A DNA stretch of 64,000 nucleotides from Plecoglossus altivelis (GCA_036571765.1 BROE01000019.1:3481315-3545314); one strand, 5' to 3'. Shown: positions 23,835 through 36,105, counted from the stretch's first letter. The notes: a model not told the origin generated them from the sequence alone. A program made the numbers and translations.

Positions 23835-23972
23835 ATGGTGAGGGTGGTGTGAAGGTGGTGATATGGATGGTGGGCGTGATGTTGATGGTGGTGAGGACAA
23901 TAGTAATGGTGGCGGTGTTTGCGGTGGTGAGTGAGATGGCGATGGTGAAAGTGTGATCATGATGCAGATGAG
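23835..23972 (+). repeat. GGTGAT-type imperfect repeat in the gabra6 3' UTR
   Basis: Starting about 10 nt after the gabra6 stop codon, degenerate GGTGGTGAT/GATGGT units continue for about 140 nt. It is expected to lie in the mRNA. Confidence 0.7.
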
Positions 23973-24089
23973 GGAAAACACAAGGGCGTCGGAATTCAAA
24001 CAACAATCTAAACTGGGGGAAGCAAACTGGCCTGCCTCAGTAATTGGCAAATTGATGCGGTTTAACAATTGGAACAACAAAGTCGAAAA

Positions 24090-24240
24090 CTCCCCGTTCC
24101 GCCAACACGAGAGCGATGAGACGGACGGGCCCACGCGATCGAGAGAGACACCCGTAGCTGAACGACAGAGAGCGAAGCGTGAGCACGTGCCGCCGCCGCG
24201 ATAGCGTCCTCTCGACTTGACACGGAGCCCGTCTATGCAC
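24090..24240. promoter_or_regulatory. CpG-dense block downstream of gabra6
   Basis: CpG frequency is visibly higher than in the surroundings (GCGATCG, GCACGTGCCGCCGCCGCG). It contains an E-box-like GCACGTGC. It could be an unannotated promoter or enhancer. No transcript evidence is available. Confidence 0.3.
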
Positions 24241-24439
24241 ACCACCGTCACCCTAGCGCTTTAAGTAACCGCACGCACACACGCTCACACACACAGAGAC
24301 ACCCACCACCTCCCCCTCCTCCCCCTTCCCCCACGGACACACGCACACCCTCGCTGCGCCGCTTCAGAAACGGAAAGGAGCCCACCGTGGCATCGCATGT
24401 TGGCCCGCTGAGGAAGTGAGAGTCTCTTTCTTGCGCTCG

Positions 24440-24560
24440 TGAAGCTTGGCGCCTGGGAGATCATGAATTATGCAGCAGTCACACAAAACAGCCTCCATGT
24501 AGTTCCTGCGCTAATTAATAACTCTGCAGCTGTTCTGGTTGCGCCACCAATATTGAAATG
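24440..24560. promoter_or_regulatory. Candidate conserved noncoding element
   Basis: A compact block with a GAATTATGCAG motif, a TAATTAATAA homeodomain core and a CTGCAGCTG E-box. It is free of simple repeat while flanked by repetitive DNA. The composition resembles vertebrate enhancers; conservation was not tested. Confidence 0.3.
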
Positions 24561-25399
24561 ACTGCAGGAGACTGGGTGCACCAGGGTTTGTGTTTTTTTG
24601 TATTATTTTTTTTCATTGTAATTCATCCCCTCAAGGTGTCATTGGCAACAGTCTCATTCTCATTCAAGGCCACGCTTCAGAGACTGGCACTGGAGGCTGC
24701 CAATGGGAGGCAGTGGTAATCATTTATAGTTCTTTTTATAAACTCACACACACACACACAAACACACGCACACCAAAGCGAACAAACACTCCTACACACG
24801 TATCAGGATCTCTCAGGCGTATTCTCTCCCGAGCAATTTTAGCATCACCCGGGAGAAGCTTTAACTGCCTGATGGCAAACTCCGAGCTCAGCCCTCGTTT
24901 TACTTCTGAGGTGTGTTGTCAAACACCGGAGACGCATGTCAGAGTGTCTGGGCTCTCGCATGAAGGCTTCAAGCTGTCAGACCGGTTCCATCCGATCTCT
25001 TTTCACCTGCAGTAACAGCTCCACACATGCACGGCTGTCAGCTGCAAGACAGGCTGTCCTGCGCCCGTGTTGTATTTCAACAAGATGCGAAACGGCTTGA
25101 AACCCTTTCGAAAGTATTCTGTTAAGTGCAGTAATATTCAGAGGGTTTTTAAAAGTCAATATTTCGTTTTTTTCACCTAAAACAGCATGCTAGAGAATAC
25201 AGTTACCATGTTGAGCATGTGCAAAGGATCACCTGTCAAACAGGCGGTTGAAAAAAAGTCCAATGACTTTTTTTGGTGATTTTTGGCCTGCTGTTTTTCT
25301 CCTCTTGGCTGGGGGCCAGACGAGACAAGTGACTGTACATGGCGGTGACGGCAGCTGTCAGGCCCTGACAGGGCTTCTGCGACGTCTTCTTAAGCGTCG

Positions 25400-25640
25400 C
25401 AGTTAATTGATCCAGACCGAAACCGACCAAGCAGTTGCGGACACGGCGTGACATGCGACGGCACAGCCAAGCCCCGAGGGCCCGGCAAAAAGAAGCGCAA
25501 AGGGAAAGGAAGCGAGATCCGAAATAGACGGAGAACCTGCCGAGCGATCGGAAGTCAGGCCTCTCCAGTCGCCGCGTGCGCGTCGTTCATTCGCCAAGAG
25601 GCGGCGGCGGCTGCGTGCGTTTGGAGCGCCGTTTTTTTTT
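25400..25640. promoter_or_regulatory. CpG-dense block (orphan CpG island candidate)
   Basis: A stretch of about 240 bp rich in CpG (GCGACGG, CGAGCGATCGG, GTCGCCGCGTGCGCGTCG, GGCGGCGGCGG). It is not at the start of any gene I recognise. Confidence 0.35.
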
Positions 25641-26402
25641 AAACAAAGTTACGACCTCATATCTCTTCTCATAATCCACCACCCGTCAACCCGCTCTCGC
25701 GTCTTTCTCCAAAGTGTGTCCTCTCATCTCACCGCCGGGGAGGAAAAAAAATCAACGCGCTTAAGCGATCCACTGCATTTTTTGTTTCGCTCGATTAAAC
25801 GCAGGTACCCGTCTACAGTAACACGGTCTTCACCCTGTGGGGAGGTTCTCTTTGATGGCAGATTCACACCCAGGAGGCAGAGCCTAAAGGAAGAAAAGAC
25901 TCTTTAGAGACGTGTGCAGCTACACGACAAAGTGGTCTAAATAGGATTCCTCTCCCCTGCTATGTGTGCCACCAGGCTGTCTTAGTGTAGCAGTGTAGCA
26001 GACCTCGTGGTCACTTTTTAATGAATAGGGCCATTGAGGCAGGACATTAAGGAGACACGTTTACTGAAAAGGCCTCCAAGGGCCTAGCAGTGTGAGCCTG
26101 GAGGCTAGTGGAAGGTGATAAGCTCTCTTTCTTTACAACGCACTGGAGTGCCTGGACTTGAAAACAGCTCTTTTATGATAGCGTCGCTCATGAATCAAAC
26201 TCACTGAATATCCTTTTCCCGCTCGGTTCCTAGAAAATGGCGCGGTGCTTTGCCTCGACGTTGGTGCGCTGACAATTGAAGTAACCGGTTCTCAAATGGA
26301 GAACGTAGGCTAGTGAATGCGAATCCCTGTCAGTCACGCTCATTCATCTTCTCGAGATGGCCTCAAGAGAGAGCGGGCGTTCTGCTTATGTGCTATGTTG
26401 GA

Positions 26403-26451
26403 TGTGTGTGTGTGTGTGTGTGTGTACAGTGTGTACAGTGTGTACAGTGTG
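26403..26451. repeat. (GT)n followed by GTGTACA tandem repeat
   Basis: A perfect GT run passes into three copies of a 10-bp TGTACAGTGT unit. Confidence 0.85.
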
Positions 26452-26690
26452 AAGTGCTCCTGCGTTAAAACACGTATCTCAGGCAGTTCTGTCAGGCAAA
26501 CAAATGTGTTGGCTTATAGATCCACGTAGGATAAGATAAGCCATTTGATGTCCCCCACCACCCCCCTCTCGCGTGGTCTCGAGGAAGGACATCTATCCTG
26601 CTGCAATGTTCACCAAACCTTGAGCAGTCAGCACTTTTTTATGAGGCCGCTGTTAAGACACTACATAAAGATACACACACACGCATCTAT

Positions 26691-26714
26691 CTATATATAT
26701 ATATATATATATAA
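26691..26714. repeat. (TA)n microsatellite
   Basis: Alternating TA tract of about 24 bp following CATCTATC. Confidence 0.85.
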
Positions 26715-27395
26715 ATTCCCTACCGACTTGTGCATCTTACCGATCAATATACACCTTCCTGACTCAGTGTGCGCTCTCACGTGCATCACCGAGTCCACAT
26801 CACCATCGCCATGGGTAACAGGCATTCCTGATGACACACCGTGCAATAGCTGGGTTGGAAACGGCTCCTCGTTCAGAATAAGCCACTGGTTTTTTGACAC
26901 GTACCGCACAGAGATGTAGGTGTGAAATACCTGGCAGAGCTTCGCAGGCAAGCGCCGGGAAGGAGGAAGAGAGAGGCGGATGATTTTCACAAGGTCTTTG
27001 TTGACGGTCCAGGGGTTTGATTCAAATGTGCAGGCCCGCATGCCAACCCGCCAACCTTAGAGGGGGTGGGGGAATCGCATTAGAACGCCCTCAGTCTGAG
27101 GCTTCACCAACACTCCGACGCACTCGGTCCGTGTCGGGCCCTGTATGCGTGTGTGCGTATGGGTGTGGGTGAGCGAGTGAGTGTGTATTAATATGTGCTT
27201 GTGTTCCCGCCCCCTCCCCTGTACATCACTCATAACCCTTAACACAGTCACGCAGCGATATAGCCGAGTAAAATTGACCCGACTCTATTTATCGCCTCTG
27301 TTGGCTCCCTTTTCGTTCTGTTAATCCTGTTTTTGTCTTGTTCTTTTCTTACAGTGTGTAAACCTACTGGAGCACCCTCTGCTGTTCCACACATA

Positions 27396-27398
<3 letters not shown>

Positions 27399-27442
<44 letters not shown>

Positions 27443-27450
27443 CCTCCCTC
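27399..27450. repeat. (TC)n microsatellite
   Basis: Near-perfect TC tract ending in CCTC repeats, followed by a short CA/CG-rich patch. Confidence 0.92.
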
Positions 27451-28559
27451 TGACACATACGCACACGCAAACACACGGACACACAAAAGCAATCACCCAG
27501 TCAAAACCAGAGAGAACACTCATCGCTTGGACGAATGACAGAGACTCTCGCCAAGGACCTTTTTTTTACGCCGTTTCTTTCCTTCTCTTGTTCTCCCCGT
27601 GATACTCAAGGCTTTGAGGGCACATACAAGCCTCTTCCAACTTCCAACCTAGGAGCCCAGGTTGACTGACAGCCCGTGGAGCTCTCCGTCTTCTCCCTCC
27701 TCCCCTCCCCCCCCTCCTCCCTCCCTCCCCGAGGAGAGGCGTCACGCATTGGCACTTGGCCCGAACCCTGCGCCCGCTTTCCTGTCGCTGCCTGCAAGCG
27801 CTGGTGCTTTCCAGGGAGGGGCAGAGTGCTTGCTGCAGGCCTGGGGGTCTTGGCCCCATAAGAGGCCTGCTCCCAGGGCCCTAGAACACACCGGAGGAGA
27901 GGGGAGAGCTGGACCTAGGGGCCTGGCTGGCCCTCTTCTGTCTCAGGTCGCTGGTGGCTCCACCCTTTCCGGGTTCTATTTTTGGTTCATCGGCTTCGTG
28001 TCACTCCCAGGTGAAATGCATTTGTGAAGTCAGTTCTTGCCATGGGTTTGTTGTGGGATAGGATTCTCACCTGGATTGGTTGCGTCGAGTATGCACGCAC
28101 ACACACGCACCTTTCTCTCTAAATGCATCAACTATTTATCTCCTTCAAGCACATAGCCAACTGTACTTATCCACGCAGACACAATCACCCAATCCTTCAG
28201 CATTTACGAAAAGGATCGCTTTTTCACTTCCCCAAGATTTCATTACCGGTGGGGGAATTATAAAATGTTAAGTATCAAGAAAATATGTCTTTCAGCAGTC
28301 TGCAGTCAGATAAACAGCATGAGGGTGTATGTTTGCTGGCATCCTCAACTATCTTTCAAAACCTGGGCTTTAGACTGACAACATATATATATATCTAACC
28401 TTGCTGTATTATGGGGTATTAGTGTGATATTGTTTCCTGGCAACAGGCTGCATACCTCTCTCCAGATTGATTTGTTCTTTAATGCCTGCATTGTTTGTTT
28501 TAATGTTTTCTATTTTTGCACTTGGATGTAATTGCATCTGTCATTATAGGACAAGGAAA

Positions 28560-28760
28560 GGATTCAAAAGTGGTTGGCAATTATTCATTAAAACGACAGC
28601 TTTACCGTTTTCATTTTAAACCGAATCCCTCGCAAGCAATTATGCATCATGCCAAACACGTTCATTAATTAGCGGCTGTCTGGATTTACATATGATTATG
28701 CACCATTTCCAATTAAACAGGGAAGGTAAAGCATTCAATCCAACCAGGTTCATCTAAATA
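28560..28760. promoter_or_regulatory. AT-rich homeodomain/POU-motif block, candidate enhancer
   Basis: Dense ATTA/TAAT cores (ATTCATTAAAAC, TTCATTAATTAG, CCAATTAAAC) and two TTATGCA elements lie within 200 bp of non-repetitive sequence. The arrangement resembles neural conserved noncoding elements. Conservation is not demonstrated. Confidence 0.3.
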
Positions 28761-29982
28761 TATCCTTCGTCATATGGGCCTGTCTTTATTGGGCAAACAT
28801 GACTGTCTCCCACACAGTGTGACACCAGAGTATTCCCCTCCGCCTTGGCTAAACTGAAGCAGGGAAAACTATGTTATTTTGTACCCAGTTTATTTTTCCT
28901 CTCCTCTGAGATCGGAGAGGATGCTGTAGAGAGGTCTGGTAGTGTAACCGTGACCCCACGTGTGTGTGTGTGTGTACCCATTAGCTTGTCTGAGTTGCCC
29001 AGTTACCCTTGATGATCTAGTTGTGTTGACTTGATGGGGGTGTGTCAGGGAACGCTTTTGTCCACACATTTGGTGAGTTGTCACTGGTTATCACATCTAG
29101 TCTTTCCCTGCTGTCCATATCCGACATGGAGGTTGAGGGCCTTGAAGCGCTAAATACAGAACACCCCTCTAGGCTCCTGGATGGATTCTCCCATCCCACC
29201 CCCCCTCAGCACAGGAAGAATGAACCAATGGTGAAATCCAGGGAGCCATACAGTATACGTTTTGTATATAGCATTTTAGCAGGGTGTGTTACATACTTAC
29301 GCCAGTGGATATTTTGTGCATTTCAAAAGAAAAGTGTGTGCGCGTGAGTGTGTGTGTCGGTGTGTGAAATGCGTGACTAATGCCTGTGTCATTGACCTCA
29401 ATTATTTCTTCCAACCCCAGCCCGCCAGCATGTCTTTGCCTCATCAATCGAGGGACCAGAATGAGCATGATTTTTAACCCGTAGTGCACTTGTTAAGGGT
29501 TGGGCTGTGAGGGTTATGACACAGGCCCCAATCACTTCTGTCATCTCTTATTTTTCACTTTACCGTCAATGGGTCTCCATAGGCACAGATACGATGCTTA
29601 TTTTCGCCTGCTGAGAAAATGTTGACATAAGCCAATGAGGGTTTTAGTGTGTACTTGTGAATATTTCACAGTTAACGTCAATTCGAGGGTTTGGAAATCT
29701 TGAAGACCTTGCTTGTTTTATGGGTATTGATTTATACTTAAGATTTACCGATTGAGAAGTGGACTGCAGCTTATGTAAATAATGATTAACTAGTAGAGCC
29801 TGCGTTCAAACTCATTATATTCCTTAATACACTGTTACACTGAAATCCATTTGTTTTTATTCCCCTTAGAATGCCTGCTGTTATAGCAACCGTGCGCAGG
29901 ATTTTGGTTCCCAGAATGTTCTATCCGTGTACTAACCACCCCTTCTCAATTCTGCCAGGATTCTATGTATATTACCATGTTC

Positions 29983-29988
29983 AATAAA
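29983..29988 (+). terminator. Poly(A) signal AATAAA, possible gabra6 or unknown transcript end
   Basis: Canonical AATAAA followed 10-20 nt later by a TATGTATGTTTG-type GU-rich element. It is 6.2 kb past the gabra6 stop codon. It could end a long gabra6 3' UTR or a separate noncoding transcript. Confidence 0.35.
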
Positions 29989-30836
29989 GCCAAATTATGT
30001 ATGTTTGCCCCGCCTTTATTCGCAACACAATACATCTTTCTAAATCAGGACAACAGGATTTAAGAGTTGGTGCTGATGCTGGCCAACACAGTACTGTATT
30101 CCCGGAGCTCTTGTTAGTACATTCACCGCTCTGCAGACTCTAGAATAAACTTTCCTTGACCCAAGAAGCTGGTTTACCAAGAGGAAGACAGGAGGACCTA
30201 AAAGACCGGTGTTTTACCCATGACGTTATCGCCCCCCTCCACCCCCCTCATCCGATAGAAAAGCCCTTTGCGAAGACAACATAGGGAACAGTCCTACGTA
30301 GATCGCCTCTGGTGAGAGAGAGTGGTGTGACTCACCGTACATCATTTTCCCATCTATTCAGTGAAAGGCTTTCTAATACAGACCTGGAGGTTCCTTTTCT
30401 GTGTTCATTGGATGAGAGCCAACGCAAACACGCCCAATCAGCATCCTATGAAGGTGGAGACACACAGGCACGGAGCTGGAAACAAGGTCGAGAGAGAGAG
30501 AGAGCAAGGGCTGCCGACGGCTGGCCGCTCGTGAAAAGTCTTGCTCCCTCCCTCTAACCCGTCCATCCATCCATCCATCTCCGTGACAGGCAGGAAGAGA
30601 AAGAGAGGACGAGAGAGACAAAGAAAGACCGAGACTTGGAGAGGGGGTGGGGGGATAGGACGAAGTTGACGCGCTTTTGTACTCCGGAGCGCGGGACGCC
30701 CGCCCATGTGCTTCCGAGCATTCTGGGTCACCCGCTCTTGTCAAAAAGGGTAGAGTGCCACCTATTGGTGCACAGCCTGTATCCTCTTACTACCACTGTG
30801 TGTCTGTGCCCACGCCATGCAGCATTACCACATCTC

Positions 30837-30921
30837 TGACACTCACACACCCACACACAGACGCACGGAGATGTAGTCATACTCCGCACGCACGCACACA
30901 CTCACACACTCACACACTCAG
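30837..30921. repeat. CACA/CACG simple repeat
   Basis: Degenerate CA-rich repeat (ACACTCACAC, CGCACGCACACA) of about 85 bp. Confidence 0.75.
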
Positions 30922-31523
30922 ATACAGACAAATTGAACTGCCTCATAGAACAGTTCTCTGAAGCGTTTAGATGGAAAGTACACAGTTGCGGATATATCAC
31001 AAGGGCTATGTGCCTGTGAGGTGTGCTTGTCAAAGCCTTCCTTATGTGTACAGGCTGAACACATGACATCTCAGCATGATTCCAACAGACATCCCTAAAG
31101 CTTTCAGCTCCAGACCCCTGTAGACACACGCGCAGGTAAGCGGGAGAACAAATACGCATAGGCGAACACCAACCACGTGCGAACAGTGGACCCACACAAC
31201 ACGGACATGTGCCGATCCACACACGCGTACACACCGCAACATGCCGAAACACGCCACAACACGCCACGGCACCCTACAGCATGCCACCACACACCCGGAT
31301 GCCTACCTAACTAGTGAAGTGAGTGATAGGGGCAGGCAGTAAGGAGATAAGACTCGACACAATGAAGTTTCTGACTCTTTCCATAGGCCTGTCAGAGGCC
31401 AGCGTATTAGACCCATCATGTTCACTCAAATGCCAGACTGTCACATGCTCTCTGATTCATCAACATCCCCTCACACTGTCAACGGAGCGGAGGAGGGCTC
31501 GGGGACACAGCCACTGAAGGAGG

Positions 31524-31528
<5 letters not shown>

Positions 31529-31569
<41 letters not shown>
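31529..31569. repeat. (GA)n microsatellite
   Basis: Perfect GA tract of about 40 bp after a GGGAGGG lead-in. Confidence 0.92.
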
Positions 31570-31571
<2 letters not shown>

Positions 31572-32283
31572 GGCCAAAAAAGAGTGAACGAAAGAGTAGG
31601 ATGAATACATAAAAGAAGCGGAGATGCAGAACTCCCACTCTCGTGCCTGAAATGCCAAGTTGGTGCTTGAAAAGCACTAGATTGAGTGTCACACACCAGG
31701 CAACGGAGTCCTACATAATTTGCACTGTGACACAGTCAGACAATGGCATGGCAGGAATGTTCGAGACTCTTATATGGAACATAGCAGAACCTTCTATCAC
31801 CTCAGCTCAGGTTTGTAATGTAGTATGGCATCTTTGGAATTGCTTAGTGAGCCAATTCCAGGTCTCTAAAATACAGTGCGCTTCCCTTTCTCATATCCTG
31901 CACAGTATTTCATTTCACCAAGTCATTCTGCCCTTCTTAATTAGATGCCAAGCAGCCTGTTCTTTTCAGCATCGCTTAGAACAAGGAGCGGTACCCAAAC
32001 GTAAAGGAAATAAATGACGACAACAGACTCGACTTAACGGGCATCAAATGTTCCTAAGAGAGATCCAAGAGGGAAGCAAGATGTTCCGTTTAGTATGAAA
32101 GAGCAGACAGGTGACAGGTGTCACTACTATGGCCACTATGAGCGTTCGGGCCTGCGTGGTTCTGAGTCGTCAGTGATTCCCCCCCCACGCCACGCACCAC
32201 CATCTGAGAAGAGCCGGACTGCGTGCTATGGTGCCGCCGTGCTAGAAATCAAGGAACACCGAGAGATCTGCTCCGCAGCTCCA

Positions 32284-32482
32284 GGGGGGAAGGGAGGGGG
32301 AGGGAAGAAGTGGGGCGGGGGGTCTCAGGTAAATATTTGCTCGATCTGCCAGGACGCACAGAGGGGGAGGACAGGGTCAGACAGAGAGCAACCCTTTCCC
32401 TGAGGGGTTCCCTGTTGTCTGCGTGAGCTAATAGGCTTTTTTTTAGGGGGATCGGGGGGGGTGGGGGGAGAGGTGGGGGGGT
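32284..32482 (+). other. Pair of G-quadruplex-type motifs
   Basis: Two G-rich plus-strand blocks, 32284-32323 and 32446-32482, each contain at least four runs of four or more G with short loops. The second has runs of 5, 8, 6 and 7 G. They are about 120 bp apart. Confidence 0.6.
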
Positions 32483-33992
32483 TGACAGCGTGGTACGACT
32501 GGAACAGGGATGTCTGTCTGTATCTCTTCAATCACGCGTTCTGCCATGTCTTTGCAGGCATTCTATCGCGACCTAATTACCCAGCTTGTCATTCCTGGAT
32601 ATCTGGGCTGAGTCATAGAATTCTTTATTGTCTGTCCCCGCAGTTGCTCCTGAACGTGCGGATTCATATTTATGTTTCTCGCCATCAAAAGGCTAGGAAA
32701 GGACGCCGATGGATTGGAACGGCTTCCAAGCATTGTTTATATCCCATCCAAGGCCTGTAGATCCACGTTTGGACGTGGACATCTTTAAAATGTCAAAGCG
32801 TTTCGCTGCTAGCCGAGCCACGGGAGACCGCAGGAGGATAACTCTTCATACTAGCATGACAAGCTGCAAGAGTTTCACCCGCCTATGATTAAAAGCTCCA
32901 CTGGTACCATGGCAACAGATTTTTTCCCTGCCACAGAAGCCAGATATTAGCTCACTAACAGCCGAGTATTGACAGTAGGTGCCTACGCGCTGGTGAAAGG
33001 CCAAAGGGCAGCTTGTGCCCTCAGGCTTCCCTCAACAATGTAGAAGTGTGTGTGTGTGGTTGTGAAGGCTTGCACTATCCAGAGGTGCATGGGTTGAATG
33101 AGGGACTTTCAGTGCTGGCCTATACACACTGCCAGGCTGATTGTCTCGGCCGGATGCCTGAGAGACGAGGCACGGACAGTTCATGCTCCGCGGCTACGCG
33201 GGGTCATTAAAACCCGGTGATTATATTGATCCCTATCCAGAAGCCCATCACTACTCCCCATTCAATAGCGCTGCAGCTCGTCTCCTTCACGACACCTCCT
33301 TCCTTTCAGGTTAGGGTGGCTGGTGCTGATTAGATCAGCAGAGAAAGCTCTCTCCTTCTGCGTGGAAAATCGAGCTGCATGTTAAAACCTCAGCGATACA
33401 TCTAAGCTGAGGGATTACTGGATCATTTAGCGATGATGCACCAGCCCCAAGCATCTGCCACAGACTCGCTCGCCATCCCGCCTCTCTGCCCCAGGAACGA
33501 GGTCCATATTCGACTCCGAGATGTCAATCTAGAGACGGAAGTCCGAGCGAACTGAGGCAACGTTTTTTCTTCAGAGGGAGGATGAGGTGGAGAAAGGAGT
33601 TTCGAAAAGAAAGTTCACCCGGTGCCATTAGCCCTTATAAGCAGCTTACCGCCCCACAAGAGCCAGATTATGGATATCTAGCTGCAGTCTACGAATGATC
33701 TCCAAAACATAAAAACAAGAACTGTCAGAAGAGAATGGGAAGAGTCAAGATGGCGGAAATTTCCTCCAGACTATAATAAGTCTACTCTGAGCATGATCCA
33801 GCTCGCTATGACGTAGTAGATTCCCTCTGTATGCTGCATGGTATGATGTCCTTTCCCTTCACCGTTTCTCCTTTTCTCATGTCCCGTTTGTATATCTAAG
33901 TGGAAGATTGATGACAGTTTGAGTCAAGCGGAAAGAACCTATGCTAATCAGAATCCCAGGAGCTTCCACTTGGGTTTAAGTTGGAAGCCCCG

Positions 33993-34064
33993 CCTCTCTC
34001 GTTCTCTCACTCTCTCTCACACACTCCCTATGTCTCTCTCTCCATGCCTCTCTCTCTCTCTCTG
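33993..34064. repeat. CT-rich microsatellite
   Basis: Interrupted CT/CAC repeat of about 70 bp, followed by a G-rich patch at 34081-34096. Confidence 0.8.
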
Positions 34065-34329
34065 TAGTAGCAGGGGTATGAGGGGGGGAGGGGGGTAATA
34101 TTAAACATAAATAAGGTCAACTTCACATTACCATGGAAACACACCAGAGTGGACGTGCTGTTCCATCTGTTCCAGACAAACTCTGGGCTGGAATTTTAAC
34201 ACCTAACGCCAGATGTTCTTAGAGTCCACCCCATCCAAAGATGATTAGGGCTGCTGTTGTTCTTTACTAGTCCTGTTCATCACACAAGACAAGTTAGACA
34301 GATGGCATTTCACCTTGTAATCAGGTGTA

Positions 34330-34353
34330 TTGTACACAATGTATTGTGTACAA
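34330..34353. other. Perfect 10-bp inverted repeat
   Basis: TTGTACACAA and TTGTGTACAA are exact reverse complements separated by TGTA. A further GTGTACA follows at once, so alternative hairpins are possible. Confidence 0.7.
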
Positions 34354-34859
34354 TTGTGTACATTGTAATTGAAACCCTTATGTAAACAAAGTGAAAGCAA
34401 TTTTTTTAACCTCTTCAACAAATTTGCTTGTCAGGTTCATCTTTTTTACTACTGTACCATCTCTCTGTAACAGCAGTGGTCCAAGACTGTGATTGTGTAA
34501 CATACGGGCTAAAGGCTTTGCAGTCTATATGTCAAGTGAATGTTTTTATGGGCAATTTCGTGCTTTGAATCCCTCTTGATTAGCCCTGCTTGGCCAGGGT
34601 AAGATAATGAAGTGTTACATAAAGCTCTCCACCCCCGGAAGTCTAGGGGAGAGCACTGGAGCGAGTGCAAGGGCTGACCTCCCCTGAAGAGGAGAGGAGT
34701 GAAGAGGAGAGGACACAGACACAGAGGCAGACACTGACTCCGAGAGGCAGAGAAAGAGAAAGGGAACGGAGACGGAAAGCAAAGACAGAGGCAGACAATC
34801 CGAGACAAAGAGCAACAACAGCAGGGGGCGGAGAGAGCCAGGGGAGAAGAGCGAGTCAT

Positions 34860-35150
34860 CCGTTCATCGGGGAAAAGGGATCAAGATGGCAAACACCAAT
34901 GACACAGTAGAGGAACCACTGGCCTGTTTCGCAGCTGCCAGTGTTCCTGCGATCAACACGGGGCGGCGGAGAGCGAGGACGATGAATCGGAGCGAACGTG
35001 CCGCTGCAGCAGTGTTAATAAGAACAACTAGGCGCTTCCTCGGACGTGTTCATCTGAGCAGACGCCGCTGCGGGAGCGGATACGAGTCACGTGACCGGCG
35101 CGGGCTGTTTGGTCGGATGGACGCAAAGGCCTGGTCTGCGTGAGGTTCAA
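34860..35150. promoter_or_regulatory. CpG-dense block with palindromic E-box
   Basis: CpG-rich region containing the perfect palindrome GTCACGTGAC (35086-35095), the core of USF/TFEB-type sites. An 85-codon open frame with good start context (AAGATGG at 34883-34889) runs through it. I recognise no protein family in it, and the Arg-rich composition is typical of GC-rich noncoding DNA. It may be a promoter for an unannotated transcript. Confidence 0.35.
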
Positions 35151-35636
35151 TGCAGCCCTGCATGACAACTATGGGAAAAGAGAGAGAGATGTCGAGGAAG
35201 AGAGAGAGAGAGAGAGAGAGATGTACTTTGTGACTCAGACATGACATTTGAACTTTGAATTTCCATTCTTTTTTCATTGAAGTTAATGCACAAACTGCAC
35301 CGCCCACTACTGCTTCCAAAACGAAGACTCCGGAAGCAATATGCTAATGTACTCTGGACAGAAAACACAGTATGTTACACGTGTGTATATTTATCTCAGT
35401 GGACTTATAAAAAGTCCATGTTGTCAAGTTAGCCTAATCAATATGTTGGAGGTTTTAGTTTTCTTGCACTCCAGGGCCTTATGTAATATGAATAGCCTAC
35501 TCTGAATTGCTAGTGCTTGATCGTTTTATGTTATTGCCAAGATAAACCCTTTTAATCATCAATTTAATTCCACATTTATTTATTTGAGGGAACCAATGAG
35601 GAGATAAATGCTTGTGGCTGGAGCTTGAACACGGAC

Positions 35637-35648
35637 TCTCTCTTCACT

Positions 35649-35689
<41 letters not shown>

Positions 35690-35758
35690 ACTCTCTCTCT
35701 TCACTCTCTCTCTTCGCTCTCTCTCTCTCTATCTCTCTTCTCTCTACTCTCTCTCTTG
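35637..35758. repeat. (CT)n microsatellite, about 120 bp
   Basis: Long CT tract with short interruptions (CACT, TACT, TCGC). A smaller GA tract lies at about 35197-35221. Confidence 0.92.
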
Positions 35759-36024
35759 CAAAGCTCAAACTGATCAATGCTATGATTAAAATGTCCCATT
35801 ATAGGCTTAATGTGGCATATCAGCTATAGCTTGCCTGTGAGATGCAGCAAAAGGCGACAAAGCACTTCAGGCTGCCCATGCATGCAGCTGCTTCAGCCTG
35901 CCAGGCCATGGTGGCTTCCCCAGTGCGGTGCTCTGGGCCCTGGGAGGAGGAGCGGACACTAGAGGGCATGTTATCCTGCAGGAGCCAGCCAGTGTGGGGT
36001 GGGAAGCCAGAGGCAGTTAGGCAG

Positions 36025-36105
36025 GGGAGGGATGGAGGGAGGGAGGGAGGGAGGGAAGGAGGGAGGAAAGGATGGAGGAAAGGAGGGAGGGGTGGATGGA
36101 GGGAT
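36025..36105. repeat. GGGA tetranucleotide minisatellite
   Basis: Tandem GGAGGGA/GGATGGA units of about 80 bp, purine-only on the plus strand. Confidence 0.88.

Noticed and set aside
34886..35143. 85-codon ORF as a definite gene
   Set aside because: Good start context but no homology recognised and composition explained by CpG-rich DNA; kept only as a finding.
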